DNA of 25,068 nt, taken from assembly GCA_035433705.1 (NCBI GenBank), contig DAORVK010000043.1:1-25068 (forward strand), in the 5' to 3' direction. The notes below the pieces were generated by a model. That model saw only the letters and a list, made by a program, of their open reading frames with translations. It did no database searches and was not told the origin of the DNA. The position numbers and the translations under genes are program-made. Position 1 is the stretch's first letter, and each line of letters begins with the position of its first letter. This DNA is from CADEFQ01 sp035433705. Lineage in GTDB: Bacteria; Pseudomonadota; Gammaproteobacteria; Steroidobacterales; Steroidobacteraceae. Of the stretch, positions 15,403 to 23,848 are shown piece after piece.

Positions 15403-16778
15403 GCGCACTCTGGTACGGGAAGCTGCTGTGGTTCCTGGTTGCGGTCAGCCTCCTCGTGACGGTGCACGAGTTTGGTCACTACTGGGTGGCGCGCCGGCTC
15501 GGCTTCAAGGTGCTGCGCTTCTCCGTCGGTTTCGGGCGGCCGCTGCTGAAGCGCGTCTGGGGCAGGGATCGCACCGAATATGTGCTCGCCGCGATACCGC
15601 TCGGCGGCTATGTGAAGCTGCTCGACGAGCGCGAAGGAGGGGTTGCGCCCGACGAGCTGCACCGCTCCTTCACGCGCCGGCCCGTGTGGCAGCGCATCGT
15701 CGTGCTGCTCGCGGGTCCGGCATTCAATATCGCGTTCGCCGTTCTGCTGCTCTGGGGCATGTTCTGGGTGTCGGGCATCACCGAGGTGCGCGCGATCGTC
15801 GGCGAGGTGACAGCAGGCTCACCGGCTGCCACCGCAGGCCTTGCGAGCGGCGACGAGATCGTTGCGGTCGAAGGTCGGGCGGTGGGTGGCCAGCGCGAGG
15901 TGGTGTTCGGCTTGCTCGACGGCCTGAGCGGCAGCGGGCGCGCTGCACTGAAGTTGCGCGACTCGAACGGCAGGGAACGGCAGGCCGAACTCGCAGTCGT
16001 CGGCACGGACGCGAGGCGCCACCTGACGGAGCCCGAGCAGTTGTTCGATGGCCTCGGGTTCCACTTCCGGCAACCGGAGATTCCGGCCCTGGTCGGGACC
16101 GTCACGCCAGGCGGGCCGGCGGACAAGGCGGGGCTGCGACCCGGCGACCTGATCACGGCCGTCGACGGCGAACCGATTGCCGACTTTCGCGCGCTCGTCG
16201 CGCGCATTTCGGGCGCGCCGGGCGCGAGCGTCGCCGTCGCGTACCGGCGGGGTGGCGTCGAGTCGAGCGTGCGTCTGCAGATCGCGTCGGAGACCGTGGA
16301 GGGCCGCACCGTCGGTCGCATCAGGGTTACGCCCGCGACCCGCGTCAGCTATCCCGACTCCATGCTGCGCCACACTGATCTGTCGCCGGTCGCGGCGCTC
16401 GGCAAGGCCGCGCAGGAGTCGTGGGACATGACCGTGCTGCAGGCCCGGCTCTTCTCACGCATGCTGTTCGGGCAGGTTTCGCTCAAGAACCTCTCCGGGC
16501 CGCTGTCGATTGCCGAGTATGCGGGCGAGTCGGCGGCGGCCGGCGTCAGCGCCTTCCTCGGTTTTCTCGTCCTCATCAGCCTGTCGCTCGGCTTCCTGAA
16601 CCTCCTGCCGATCCCGATTCTTGACGGTGGCCAGATCGTCTTCCAGCTGATTGAAGGCGTGAAGGGCAGCCCGCTGTCGGAGCGTGCGCAGGCGCTCGGC
16701 CAACAGCTCGGCATCCTGCTGCTGCTCGCGCTGATGGGTGTCGCGCTCTTCAACGACTTTGCGCGGCAGTTCGGTTGA
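15399..16778 (+). CDS. rseP: Site-2 intramembrane zinc metalloprotease RseP
   Basis: Inner-membrane protease that cuts the anti-sigma factor RseA (MucA in Pseudomonas) after DegS cleavage, releasing sigma-E, and that also clears signal peptides. Length 459 residues (E. coli 450). The zinc motif HEFGH (23-27) lies in the first membrane helix, and the third ligand D409 lies in NLLPIPILDGGQ near the C-terminus. Two periplasmic PDZ domains are visible, around 125-200 (GSPAATAGLASGDEIVAVEG) and 225-305 (GGPADKAGLRPGDLITAVDG). The start is a GTG overlapping the dxr stop. The next gene, bamA, makes a substrate-side partner of the same envelope stress response. Confidence 0.96.
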   Translation: MSALWYGKLLWFLVAVSLLVTVHEFGHYWVARRLGFKVLRFSVGFGRPLLKRVWGRDRTEYVLAAIPLGGYVKLLDEREGGVAPDELHRSFTRRPVWQRIVVLLAGPAFNIAFAVLLLWGMFWVSGITEVRAIVGEVTAGSPAATAGLASGDEIVAVEGRAVGGQREVVFGLLDGLSGSGRAALKLRDSNGRERQAELAVVGTDARRHLTEPEQLFDGLGFHFRQPEIPALVGTVTPGGPADKAGLRPGDLITAVDGEPIADFRALVARISGAPGASVAVAYRRGGVESSVRLQIASETVEGRTVGRIRVTPATRVSYPDSMLRHTDLSPVAALGKAAQESWDMTVLQARLFSRMLFGQVSLKNLSGPLSIAEYAGESAAAGVSAFLGFLVLISLSLGFLNLLPIPILDGGQIVFQLIEGVKGSPLSERAQALGQQLGILLLLALMGVALFNDFARQFG

Positions 16779-16808
16779 GCTCCACGAAACATTGAACGGT
16801 GATCCTGC

Positions 16809-19250
16809 ATGAAGCGTAGTGCTGCGCTCGTCTTCCTCGCGCTCATCCTGCAAGCGCGCATTGCGCACGGCCAGTCGGACGAGGCGTCGTTCACGGTGGG
16901 CGACATCCGCGTCGAGGGTCTGCAACGCGTCTCCGAGGGAACCATCTACAACTATCTGCCGGTCAATATCGGCGACCGTATCGACGCGCAGCGCGTGCGC
17001 GAGGCGATCCGCGCGCTGTACGCCACCGGGTTTTTCCGCGACGTCGAAATACGCCACGAAGGCTCGACGCTCGTGGTGGTGGTGCTCGAGCGGCCCTCGA
17101 TCGAGAGCTTCGAGATCACGGGCAACAAGGACGTCAAGACCGAAGACCTCACGAAATCGCTGCGCAACGTGGGGCTTGCGACCGGCAAGACCTTCGATCG
17201 CTCGGTGCTCGAGGACGTCAAGCAGTTCCTGACCGACCAGTACTACAGCCGCGGCAAGTACGGCGTGAGCATCGACGCCAAGGTCGAGGATCAGCCCGGC
17301 AACCGCGTGAAGGTCAAGATCAACGTCAAGGAAGGCAAGCGCGCGAAGATCCGCGATATCAACATCGTCGGCAACACTGTTTTCAGCGACAAGCAACTGG
17401 CGGACGACTTCGAGCTGAAGACGCCGAACTGGCTTTCCTGGTACAAGCAGGATGACCGCTACTCGAAGGAGGCGTTGCAGGGCGACCTCGAGAAGCTGCG
17501 CTCGTATTACCAGGACCGCGGCTACGCGAACATGCAGATCGAATCGACGCAGGTCGCGATCACGCCGGAGAAGGACGACATGTTCATCACGGTGAACGTG
17601 AGCGAGGGCGCCGTCTACAAGGTGTCGGACGTCAAGCTCGCCGGCAGCTTTGTCGTGCCGGAGCGGGTGCTCAGAAACTTCCTGATCGTGCGTACCGGCC
17701 AGACCTTTTCGCGCAAATGGGTTACCTCGACGCAGGAGCTGATCCAGAACCGGCTCGGCGAGGAAGGCTACGCCTTCGCGAAAGTGGACCCGGTGCCGAC
17801 TGTGGACGAGGCGAAGAAGGAGATCGCGCTCACCTTCTTCGTCGATCCGGGCAACCGGGTGTACGTGCGCCACATCAGGTTCGAGGGCGTGGAGAAGACG
17901 AACGACGAGGTGCTGCGTCGCGAGATGCGCCAGCTCGAAGGCGGGTGGTTGTCGAATTCGCTCCTCGAGCGCTCGAAGCAGCGCCTGCAGCGCCTGCCTT
18001 ACATCAAGAAGGTGGAGTCGGAGACCACTCCGGTACCGGGTGTGCCCGACATGGTCGATGTCACCTATACGATCGAGGAAGGGCCTTCTGCGCAGCTCGG
18101 CGGCGGCATCGGCTATTCCGAAACCCAATCGTTCATGCTGAACGCGAACTACGCCGACAGCAACTTCTTCGGCAGCGGCGAGCGGGTGTCGATTGATCTC
18201 AATACGGGCCGGTGGAGCAAGGTTTACGGCGTTTCGTGGACCGATCCGTATCGTACGATCGACGGCGTGGCGCGCACGCTGTCGTTCACTTACCGCGACG
18301 TCACGCAGTTCACGTCGGCCTCATCCGATTTCTCCTCGGAATCGATCACCGCGGGGCTCGACTACAGCTACCCGATCACCGAATACCAGGCGGTGCGCTG
18401 GGGTGTCGCGCTGCAGCGCTCGTCGCTGTTGACAGCAGAGGGTAGCGCAGAGCAGGCCGTCGACTGGGTGCGCAACAACGGCAATTCGTTCAGCGAAACA
18501 TTCACCTACACGATTCCCGCCCCGAATCCCGCCGACCCTCCCATCGTCCGGACCGTGTCCGTCGACGGCACGAAGTTCAATTCTGCCGAACTCGTGGTCG
18601 GCTGGTCGTTCGATTCCCGCAACCGCACGCTCTTCGCCGACCGCGGCGTGCGCCACGCGCTCTCGCTTTCCTATACGGTCCCGGGAAGCGACGTGGAGTA
18701 CTGGGTGGCGAACTACAACTACCTGCAGTACATCCCGATCTTCGGGCCGTTCACGCTTGCGCTCGACGCCGAGCTCGGCTACGGCATGGACATCGGCGAC
18801 ACCACCGCGCTGCCGCCGTACCGGCAGTTCTTCGCCGGCGGTCCGGAGACGGTGCGCGGCTATGAGGCGAGCCGGCTCGGGCCGAAAGACCAGTGGGGTA
18901 ACCCTTACGGCGGCAACATGAAAGTGGTCGGGCGGGCGGAGATCATCCTGCCGATGCCGGCCAAGTTCCGTTCGAGCGCCCGGGCGAGTCTCTTTTACGA
19001 TATCGGCAACGTCTTCCAGACCGGCAACCGCTACCGGTTCTACGGTCGCGACGCGGCGCGGACACCGATCGATTACGACTTCAGTTATGATAAATTGAAG
19101 CATTCGGCGGGGCTCGCCGTGCAGTGGCTCGCGCCGCTCGGCCTGTTCCGCTTCAGCTACGCAGTCCCGCTCAATGCATACAAGGGCGACAGCGTGCTCT
19201 ACCCCGACGAGAAAGAGGGCTTCCAGTTCTCGGTGGGGCAGGCGTTTTGA
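16809..19250 (+). CDS. bamA: Outer-membrane protein assembly factor BamA
   Basis: Central Omp85 subunit of the BAM complex, which folds beta-barrel proteins into the outer membrane. Length 813 residues (E. coli 810). Residues 1-21 form a signal peptide, probably cut at AHG|QS. Five POTRA domains follow to about residue 420; the first opens with FTVGDIRVEGLQRVSEGTIYNYLP. The rest is a 16-strand barrel. The conserved loop-6 motif VRGYE is at 682-686. The protein ends QFSVGQAF, with a C-terminal Phe as in barrel targeting signals. It starts 30 bases after rseP. Confidence 0.97.
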   Translation: MKRSAALVFLALILQARIAHGQSDEASFTVGDIRVEGLQRVSEGTIYNYLPVNIGDRIDAQRVREAIRALYATGFFRDVEIRHEGSTLVVVVLERPSIESFEITGNKDVKTEDLTKSLRNVGLATGKTFDRSVLEDVKQFLTDQYYSRGKYGVSIDAKVEDQPGNRVKVKINVKEGKRAKIRDINIVGNTVFSDKQLADDFELKTPNWLSWYKQDDRYSKEALQGDLEKLRSYYQDRGYANMQIESTQVAITPEKDDMFITVNVSEGAVYKVSDVKLAGSFVVPERVLRNFLIVRTGQTFSRKWVTSTQELIQNRLGEEGYAFAKVDPVPTVDEAKKEIALTFFVDPGNRVYVRHIRFEGVEKTNDEVLRREMRQLEGGWLSNSLLERSKQRLQRLPYIKKVESETTPVPGVPDMVDVTYTIEEGPSAQLGGGIGYSETQSFMLNANYADSNFFGSGERVSIDLNTGRWSKVYGVSWTDPYRTIDGVARTLSFTYRDVTQFTSASSDFSSESITAGLDYSYPITEYQAVRWGVALQRSSLLTAEGSAEQAVDWVRNNGNSFSETFTYTIPAPNPADPPIVRTVSVDGTKFNSAELVVGWSFDSRNRTLFADRGVRHALSLSYTVPGSDVEYWVANYNYLQYIPIFGPFTLALDAELGYGMDIGDTTALPPYRQFFAGGPETVRGYEASRLGPKDQWGNPYGGNMKVVGRAEIILPMPAKFRSSARASLFYDIGNVFQTGNRYRFYGRDAARTPIDYDFSYDKLKHSAGLAVQWLAPLGLFRFSYAVPLNAYKGDSVLYPDEKEGFQFSVGQAF

Positions 19251-19281
19251 CCGACCAGCACATTACAAAGGAATCATCAGC

Positions 19282-19836
19282 GTGACCGTGTTGAAATCGA
19301 CGTTCTTGGCTCTGGCAGCCCTCGGCGCCTTTGCGGCGGGTCCGGCCTTCGCGCAAACGAAGATCGGCGTCGTGGACTACGGCAGGTTGATGGAGGATTC
19401 GCCGCAGGCGAAGACTGCACTCGATGCGATCAGGGCCGAGTTCGCGCCGAAGCAGAAGGAGCTCACCACCCAGCAGCAGGTGCTCAAGGGCAAGGAAGAC
19501 AAGCTGCAGAAGGACGCGGCCACGATGTCGGCCGACCAGCGTACGCGTACCGAAAAGGAGCTGCGCGACGGCTACCGGGACCTCGAGCGCAGGCGGCAGG
19601 AGATCCAGGAAGACTTCAATGCGCGGCGCAACGAGGAGATGTCGCGCCTGCAGCGCACACTGATCGAGGAAGTGCGCAGTTACGCCAAGGCGCAGGGCTT
19701 CGATCTCGTGCTGGCCGATGGCGTGCTCTATGCGAACACCGGGCTCGACATCACTCCGGCGGTGCTCGCCAACCTGAAGTCACGCGCACCGGCTGCCGCC
19801 ACGTCGCCGGCCGTGCCCAAGCCCGCAGGCAAGTAA
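19282..19836 (+). CDS. skp: Periplasmic chaperone Skp/OmpH
   Basis: Trimeric periplasmic chaperone that holds unfolded outer-membrane proteins for BamA. It has 184 residues (E. coli 161). A signal peptide of 24 residues ends AFA|QT. The mature start TKIGVVDYGRLMEDSPQAKTALDAIRAEF is typical. The central part (about residues 60-135) is charged and helical, forming the coiled-coil tentacles (KELTTQQQVLKGKEDKLQKDA, RKLE-rich). A C-terminal Ala/Pro tail (RAPAAATSPAVPKPAGK) makes it longer than the E. coli protein. The GTG at 19282 is preferred: AAAGGA stands 9 bases before it, better than a second GTG at 19288 or TTG at 19291. It is 31 bases after bamA. Confidence 0.92.
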   Translation: MTVLKSTFLALAALGAFAAGPAFAQTKIGVVDYGRLMEDSPQAKTALDAIRAEFAPKQKELTTQQQVLKGKEDKLQKDAATMSADQRTRTEKELRDGYRDLERRRQEIQEDFNARRNEEMSRLQRTLIEEVRSYAKAQGFDLVLADGVLYANTGLDITPAVLANLKSRAPAAATSPAVPKPAGK

Positions 19837-19849
19837 GCCAGGCGCCACG

Positions 19850-20878
19850 ATGTCGGTCTCGCTGGGCGAGCTCGCGGTCCGGTTCGGCTGCGAGCTGCGC
19901 GGCGACCCGGACCTGCGTGTCGAGCGTGTCGCCACCCTTGCGGGTGCGGGTCCTGCGGCGCTCGCCTTCCTCGTCAATCCGAAATACAGGCACTTGCTCG
20001 CGGACACCCGTGCGGGTGCGGTCGTGCTGGGGGCCGCGGATGCCGCCGGCGTTACGTGCCCGGTGCTGATCGCCCCGAACCCTTACGCCACGTACGCACG
20101 GATTGCGGCCGTGTTGCATCCGGCGCCCGCCGCGTCGCCGGGCGTGCACCCCACCGCCTGGGTCGCGCCTCTGGCGCAAATCGACGGGAGCGCGCACGTC
20201 GGCCCACATTCCTCGGTCGGAGGAGGTACACGCATCGGGGCGCGAACAGTCGTCGGCCCTGGCTGCGTGATCGAGGGCGATGTCGAAATTGCCGAGGACG
20301 TGCGTCTCGTGGCGCGCGTCGTGATCTGTCGCGGCACACGCATCGGGACACGCACGATCGTGCAACCTGGCGCGGTGATCGGCGGCGACGGTTTCGGTTA
20401 TGCGCCGGAGCGGGGCGCCTGGGTGAAGGTGCCGCAGGTGGGCCGGGTCGTGATCGGCGCCGACGTCGAGATCGGCGCCAACACGACGATCGATCGCGGT
20501 GCGATCGACGACACGGTGATCGAAGACGGCGTCAAGCTCGACAACCAGATCCAGATCGGGCACAACGTGCACATCGGCGCGCATTCCGCACTGGCAGCCT
20601 GCGTCGGAGTGTCGGGAAGCGTCACGATCGGCAAGCGCTGCCAGATTGGCGGTGCGGTGGGTATCGTGGGGCACCTCTCGATCTGCGACGATGTAGCTGT
20701 TACGGGACTCACCATGGTGAGCCATTCGATCACCGAGCCGGGGGTCTATTCGAGCGGCCTGCCGGCTGTCCCGGCGCAGGAGTGGCGCCGGGCCGTCGCG
20801 CGGCTGCATCGCCTTGACCGCATGGCGGGGCAGGTGGCCGCGCTGGAAAAGAAACTGAACAGGAACCAGGATGACTGA
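19850..20878 (+). CDS. lpxD: UDP-3-O-(3-hydroxyacyl)glucosamine N-acyltransferase
   Basis: Third step of lipid A synthesis: adds a 3-hydroxyacyl chain from ACP to the 2-amino group of UDP-3-O-acyl-glucosamine. Length 342 residues (E. coli 341). An N-terminal uridine-binding domain (about 1-100, with FLVNPKYRHLL) is followed by a left-handed beta-helix of hexapeptide repeats. The probable catalytic base is H238 in QIGHNVHIG. Other LpxD marks are GGDGFGYAPERGAWVKVPQVG, NTTIDRG and TEPGVYSSGLPAVPAQEWRR. A C-terminal helix ends the protein. The ATG lies 13 bases after skp. It overlaps fabZ by 8 bases. Confidence 0.97.
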   Translation: MSVSLGELAVRFGCELRGDPDLRVERVATLAGAGPAALAFLVNPKYRHLLADTRAGAVVLGAADAAGVTCPVLIAPNPYATYARIAAVLHPAPAASPGVHPTAWVAPLAQIDGSAHVGPHSSVGGGTRIGARTVVGPGCVIEGDVEIAEDVRLVARVVICRGTRIGTRTIVQPGAVIGGDGFGYAPERGAWVKVPQVGRVVIGADVEIGANTTIDRGAIDDTVIEDGVKLDNQIQIGHNVHIGAHSALAACVGVSGSVTIGKRCQIGGAVGIVGHLSICDDVAVTGLTMVSHSITEPGVYSSGLPAVPAQEWRRAVARLHRLDRMAGQVAALEKKLNRNQDD

Positions 20879-21335
20879 CCCTGCTTTCATGGATATCGCC
20901 GGCATCATTCGCCAGCTGCCGCACCGCTATCCATTCCTGCTCATCGACCGCGTGCTCGAATGCGAGCCGGGCAAGGCAGTTCGCGCGCTGAAGAATGTCA
21001 CCGTCAACGAGCCGTTCTTCAACGGCCACTTTCCCGGACACCCCGTGATGCCGGGCGTGCTGATCGTCGAGGCGCTCGCCCAGGCGGCCGGCATCCTCGC
21101 GTTCGCGACGGTCCGGGAGGTTCCTGACGACAGCATGGGGCTCTACATGGTGGGCATCGACCAGGCGCGCTTTCGACGCCCAGTGGTACCCGGTGATCAA
21201 CTGATCCTCACCGCGCAGCTCGCGCGCTCGTTCAAGGGCATCTGGCGCTTCTCGACCACGGCGTTCGTCGGGGGCGAGGAGGTGTCCTCCGCGAACATCA
21301 TGGTCGCCACGGAACTGAAGACGGGCAAACCATGA
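20871..21335 (+). CDS. fabZ: 3-hydroxyacyl-[ACP] dehydratase FabZ
   Basis: Dehydrates 3-hydroxyacyl-ACP in the fatty-acid elongation cycle. It competes with LpxA and LpxD for the same hydroxyacyl-ACP pool, which is why the genes are linked. A hot-dog fold protein of 154 residues (E. coli 151). The catalytic pair is H53 in NGHFPGHP and E67 in VLIVEALAQ, the usual 14 residues apart. LPHRYPFLLIDRV at the N-terminus is diagnostic. The ATG sits inside the end of lpxD (8-base overlap), and the stop overlaps the lpxA start as ATGA. Confidence 0.97.
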   Translation: MTDPAFMDIAGIIRQLPHRYPFLLIDRVLECEPGKAVRALKNVTVNEPFFNGHFPGHPVMPGVLIVEALAQAAGILAFATVREVPDDSMGLYMVGIDQARFRRPVVPGDQLILTAQLARSFKGIWRFSTTAFVGGEEVSSANIMVATELKTGKP

Positions 21336-22102
21336 TCGACGCACGTGCCATCGTTTCGCCCGAGGCACGGCTCGCGCCCGATGTCGAGGTCGGCCCGTTC
21401 GCGGTCATCGGTCCCGGTGTCGAAATCGGCCAGGGCTGCACCATCGGCGCCCATGCGATCGTCGAGCGCGACACGCGGCTCGGGGCCCGCAACCGGGTAT
21501 CTCCATTCGCTTCACTTGGCAGCGCGCCGCAGGACAAGAGCTACAAGGACGAGCCGACGCGCCTCGAGATCGGTGACGACAACGTGTTTCGCGAGTTCTG
21601 TACGGTGAACCGTGGCACGACGAAAGACCAGGGCGTCACCCGCATCGGCAGCCAGAACCTTTTCATGTCGTACTCGCACGTCGCCCACGACTGCGTGATC
21701 GGCGACAAGACCGTGCTCGCGAATCTCGCGACGCTCGGTGGCCACGTACAGCTCGGCGACTGGGTGATCATGGCGGGATTCTCGGGCGTTCACCAGTTCT
21801 GCAAGGTCGGTGCGCACGCCTTCATCGCCAACAACGCCGCAGTCACGCGCGACGTGCCGCCCTATGTGATGGTGGTAGGCCAGCCGGCCGTGCCGCATTC
21901 CGTCAATGCGGAAGGGCTCAAGCGCCGCGGCTTCACGCCGGACAACATCCGCAACATCAGGAACGCGTTTCGCACCCTCTACCGGGAGGATCGCAAGCTC
22001 GCGGACGCCCTCGATGAACTGCGCAGGCTCGCCGCAAGCCAGCCCGAGATCGCCCCCTTCGTCGCGTTCATCGACGCCTCGTCCCGCAGCCTCGTTCGTT
22101 AG
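21332..22102 (+). CDS. lpxA: UDP-N-acetylglucosamine O-acyltransferase
   Basis: First step of lipid A synthesis: moves a 3-hydroxyacyl chain from ACP to the 3-OH of UDP-GlcNAc. Length 256 residues (E. coli 262). Beta-helix hexapeptide repeats run from IVSPEARLAPDVEVGPFAVIG. The catalytic base is H119 in SHVAHDC, matching E. coli H125. LGSAPQDKSYKDEPTRLEIGDDN, EFCTVNRGT, the GVHQFCKVGAHAFI segment and DVPPYVMVVGQPA are typical. At the position of the E. coli acyl-chain ruler (G173), ungapped counting from HQFC gives Asn, a bulkier residue. The ATG overlaps the fabZ stop. Confidence 0.97.
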   Translation: MIDARAIVSPEARLAPDVEVGPFAVIGPGVEIGQGCTIGAHAIVERDTRLGARNRVSPFASLGSAPQDKSYKDEPTRLEIGDDNVFREFCTVNRGTTKDQGVTRIGSQNLFMSYSHVAHDCVIGDKTVLANLATLGGHVQLGDWVIMAGFSGVHQFCKVGAHAFIANNAAVTRDVPPYVMVVGQPAVPHSVNAEGLKRRGFTPDNIRNIRNAFRTLYREDRKLADALDELRRLAASQPEIAPFVAFIDASSRSLVR

Positions 22103-22106
22103 TCAG

Positions 22107-23264
22107 GTGACGTCAGGCCAGGTGGCGCTGAAAGTCGGAATCGTCGCCGGCGAGGCGTCGGGCGACACGCTCGGCGCGGCGTTCATCGCCGCGGTGCGCG
22201 CGCGCGAACCCGGGGCGCAGTTCTTCGGCGTCGCCGGCCCGAAGATGATCGCCGCGGGCTGCGAGGCCTGGGAGTCTGCCGAGACACTCGCGGTCATGGG
22301 AGTCACGGAAGTGCTGCGGCACCTGCCGCGACTCTGGCGCTTGCGCCGGCGACTCGAAGCGCGCTTTCGCGAGGCGCGCCCGGACGTGTTCGTGGGCATC
22401 GATGCCCCGGAATTCAATCTCGGGCTCGGTCGCCGGCTGAAGGGCGCGATGCGCACGGTCCAGTACGTGAGCCCGCAAGTGTGGGCCTGGCGGCAGGGGC
22501 GTGTGCGCTCGATCGGCGCATCCTGCGACCTTGTGCTGTGCCTGCTGCCTTTCGAGAGGCGCTTCTACGACGAGCATCAGGTTCCTGCGGTGTTCGTCGG
22601 ACACCCGCTCGCGGACCGCATTCCGCTCGAGGTCGATCGCGATGCCGCGCGGCGCGCACTCAGCCTGCCGGCCGGGGCGACCGTCGTCGCCGTGCTGCCG
22701 GGCAGCCGCCTCGGTGAAGTGGCGCGCCTCGGGGAGGATTTCGCGGGCGCTTGCGCGCGACTCGCGCAGCAGCGCGCAGGTCTGTCGTTCATCGCGCCGA
22801 TGGCGGGCGCGGCAGTGCGGGAGCTCTTCATGTCACAGTGGCGCTCGGCCGCGGGCGCACTGCCGGTGCGGATGATCGAAGGAGGCGCGGACCGCGCGAT
22901 CATCGCCGCGGATGTAGTATTGGTCGCCTCGGGGACCGCGACGCTCGAGACGGCGCTCTGCAAACGACCGATGGTCGTCGCCTACCGTCTCGGTGCGATC
23001 ACGGCGCTGCTCCTTCGGACGCTGGGACTCGTGAAGGTGCCGTATTTTTCGCAGCCCAACCTGCTTGCCGGCCGACGGCTCGTGCCGGAATTCTTCCAGG
23101 AAGCCGTGACCCCGCGGCGCCTCGCGGACGCGCTCGAGGCGGAACTTGCCGATCCGGCGCGCGCAGCCGCGCTCACACGGGAATTTCTGCGCATCCACGA
23201 GGCGCTCCGCGTGGACGGCGCGCGCCGCGCGGCCGACGCGGTACTCGATCTGGTGGGCCGGTGA
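22107..23264 (+). CDS. lpxB: Lipid A disaccharide synthase
   Basis: Joins 2,3-diacylglucosamine-1-phosphate and UDP-2,3-diacylglucosamine into the lipid A disaccharide; a family GT19 glycosyltransferase at the inner-membrane surface. From the GTG at 22107 it has 385 residues (E. coli 382). Diagnostic parts are VGIVAGEASGDTLGA, GVAGPKMIAAGCEAW, LAVMGVTEVL, DVFVGIDAPEFN, YVSPQVWAWRQGRV, LPGSRLGEV, VASGTATLETALCKRPMVVAYR and QPNLLAGRRLVPEFFQ. The GTG at 22107 matches the E. coli N-terminus length; a second GTG at 22122 is possible. Neither has a strong ribosome binding site, which fits coupling to lpxA, whose stop is only 4 bases away. Confidence 0.96.
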   Translation: MTSGQVALKVGIVAGEASGDTLGAAFIAAVRAREPGAQFFGVAGPKMIAAGCEAWESAETLAVMGVTEVLRHLPRLWRLRRRLEARFREARPDVFVGIDAPEFNLGLGRRLKGAMRTVQYVSPQVWAWRQGRVRSIGASCDLVLCLLPFERRFYDEHQVPAVFVGHPLADRIPLEVDRDAARRALSLPAGATVVAVLPGSRLGEVARLGEDFAGACARLAQQRAGLSFIAPMAGAAVRELFMSQWRSAAGALPVRMIEGGADRAIIAADVVLVASGTATLETALCKRPMVVAYRLGAITALLLRTLGLVKVPYFSQPNLLAGRRLVPEFFQEAVTPRRLADALEAELADPARAAALTREFLRIHEALRVDGARRAADAVLDLVGR

Positions 23265-23848
23265 CGCCGGCGCGGCAGATCGCGGGTGTCGATGAGGCGG
23301 GGAGGGGTCCGCTCGCGGGTCCGGTCGTCGCGGCGGCCGTCATCCTCGATCCACGCAGGCCGGTGCGCGGCCTCGCGGATTCGAAACAGCTCGCGCCTCA
23401 CGTTCGCGAGCTGCTCGCAGTGCGCATTCGCGCACGGGCGATCGCCTGGTCGGTCGCATGGGCCGACGCGAACGAAATCGATTGCCTCAACATCCTCGAG
23501 GCGACGCTGCTCGCCATGCGTCGCGCGCTGCTGCGCCTGCCGATCCGGCCGACGGAAGTACTCATCGACGGCAACCGGTTGCCACGGCTCGCGGATCTCG
23601 GTCTCGAAGGCGAGGCGCGCGCGATCGTGCGCGGCGATCAGAGCGAGCCGGCGATCAGCGCGGCATCGATCCTCGCGAAAACCTGGCGGGATGCCCTGAT
23701 GTGCCGGTTGCACGAGTGCTATCCGGGTTTTGCTCTCAACGATCACAAGGGCTATCCGACGCCGGTCCACGTTGCCGCGCTGCGCATGCATGGGCCGTCG
23801 GCGATTCACCGGCGCACGTTCGCGCCTTGCAGGGTGTCCGGGCAATGA
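23261..23848 (+). CDS. rnhB: Ribonuclease HII
   Basis: Cleaves RNA in RNA-DNA hybrids and starts removal of single ribonucleotides from DNA. Length 195 residues (E. coli 198). The active-site acids are D11 and E12 (AGVDEAGRGPLAGPVVAAAV), D103 (LIDGN) and D144 (ASILAKTWRD). Other typical parts are ADSKQL, GDQSEPAISAASILAK and DHKGYPTPVH. The start is a GTG overlapping the lpxB stop by 4 bases. The frame is open upstream only as a shadow over lpxB. The stop overlaps the dnaE start. This lpxB-rnhB-dnaE order is standard in gammaproteobacteria. Confidence 0.96.
   Translation: MTPARQIAGVDEAGRGPLAGPVVAAAVILDPRRPVRGLADSKQLAPHVRELLAVRIRARAIAWSVAWADANEIDCLNILEATLLAMRRALLRLPIRPTEVLIDGNRLPRLADLGLEGEARAIVRGDQSEPAISAASILAKTWRDALMCRLHECYPGFALNDHKGYPTPVHVAALRMHGPSAIHRRTFAPCRVSGQ

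Noticed and set aside
16455..18128. A 557-codon open frame on the minus strand opposite rseP and bamA
   Set aside because: Shadow of conserved plus-strand coding sequence, with no domain and no ribosome binding site of note.
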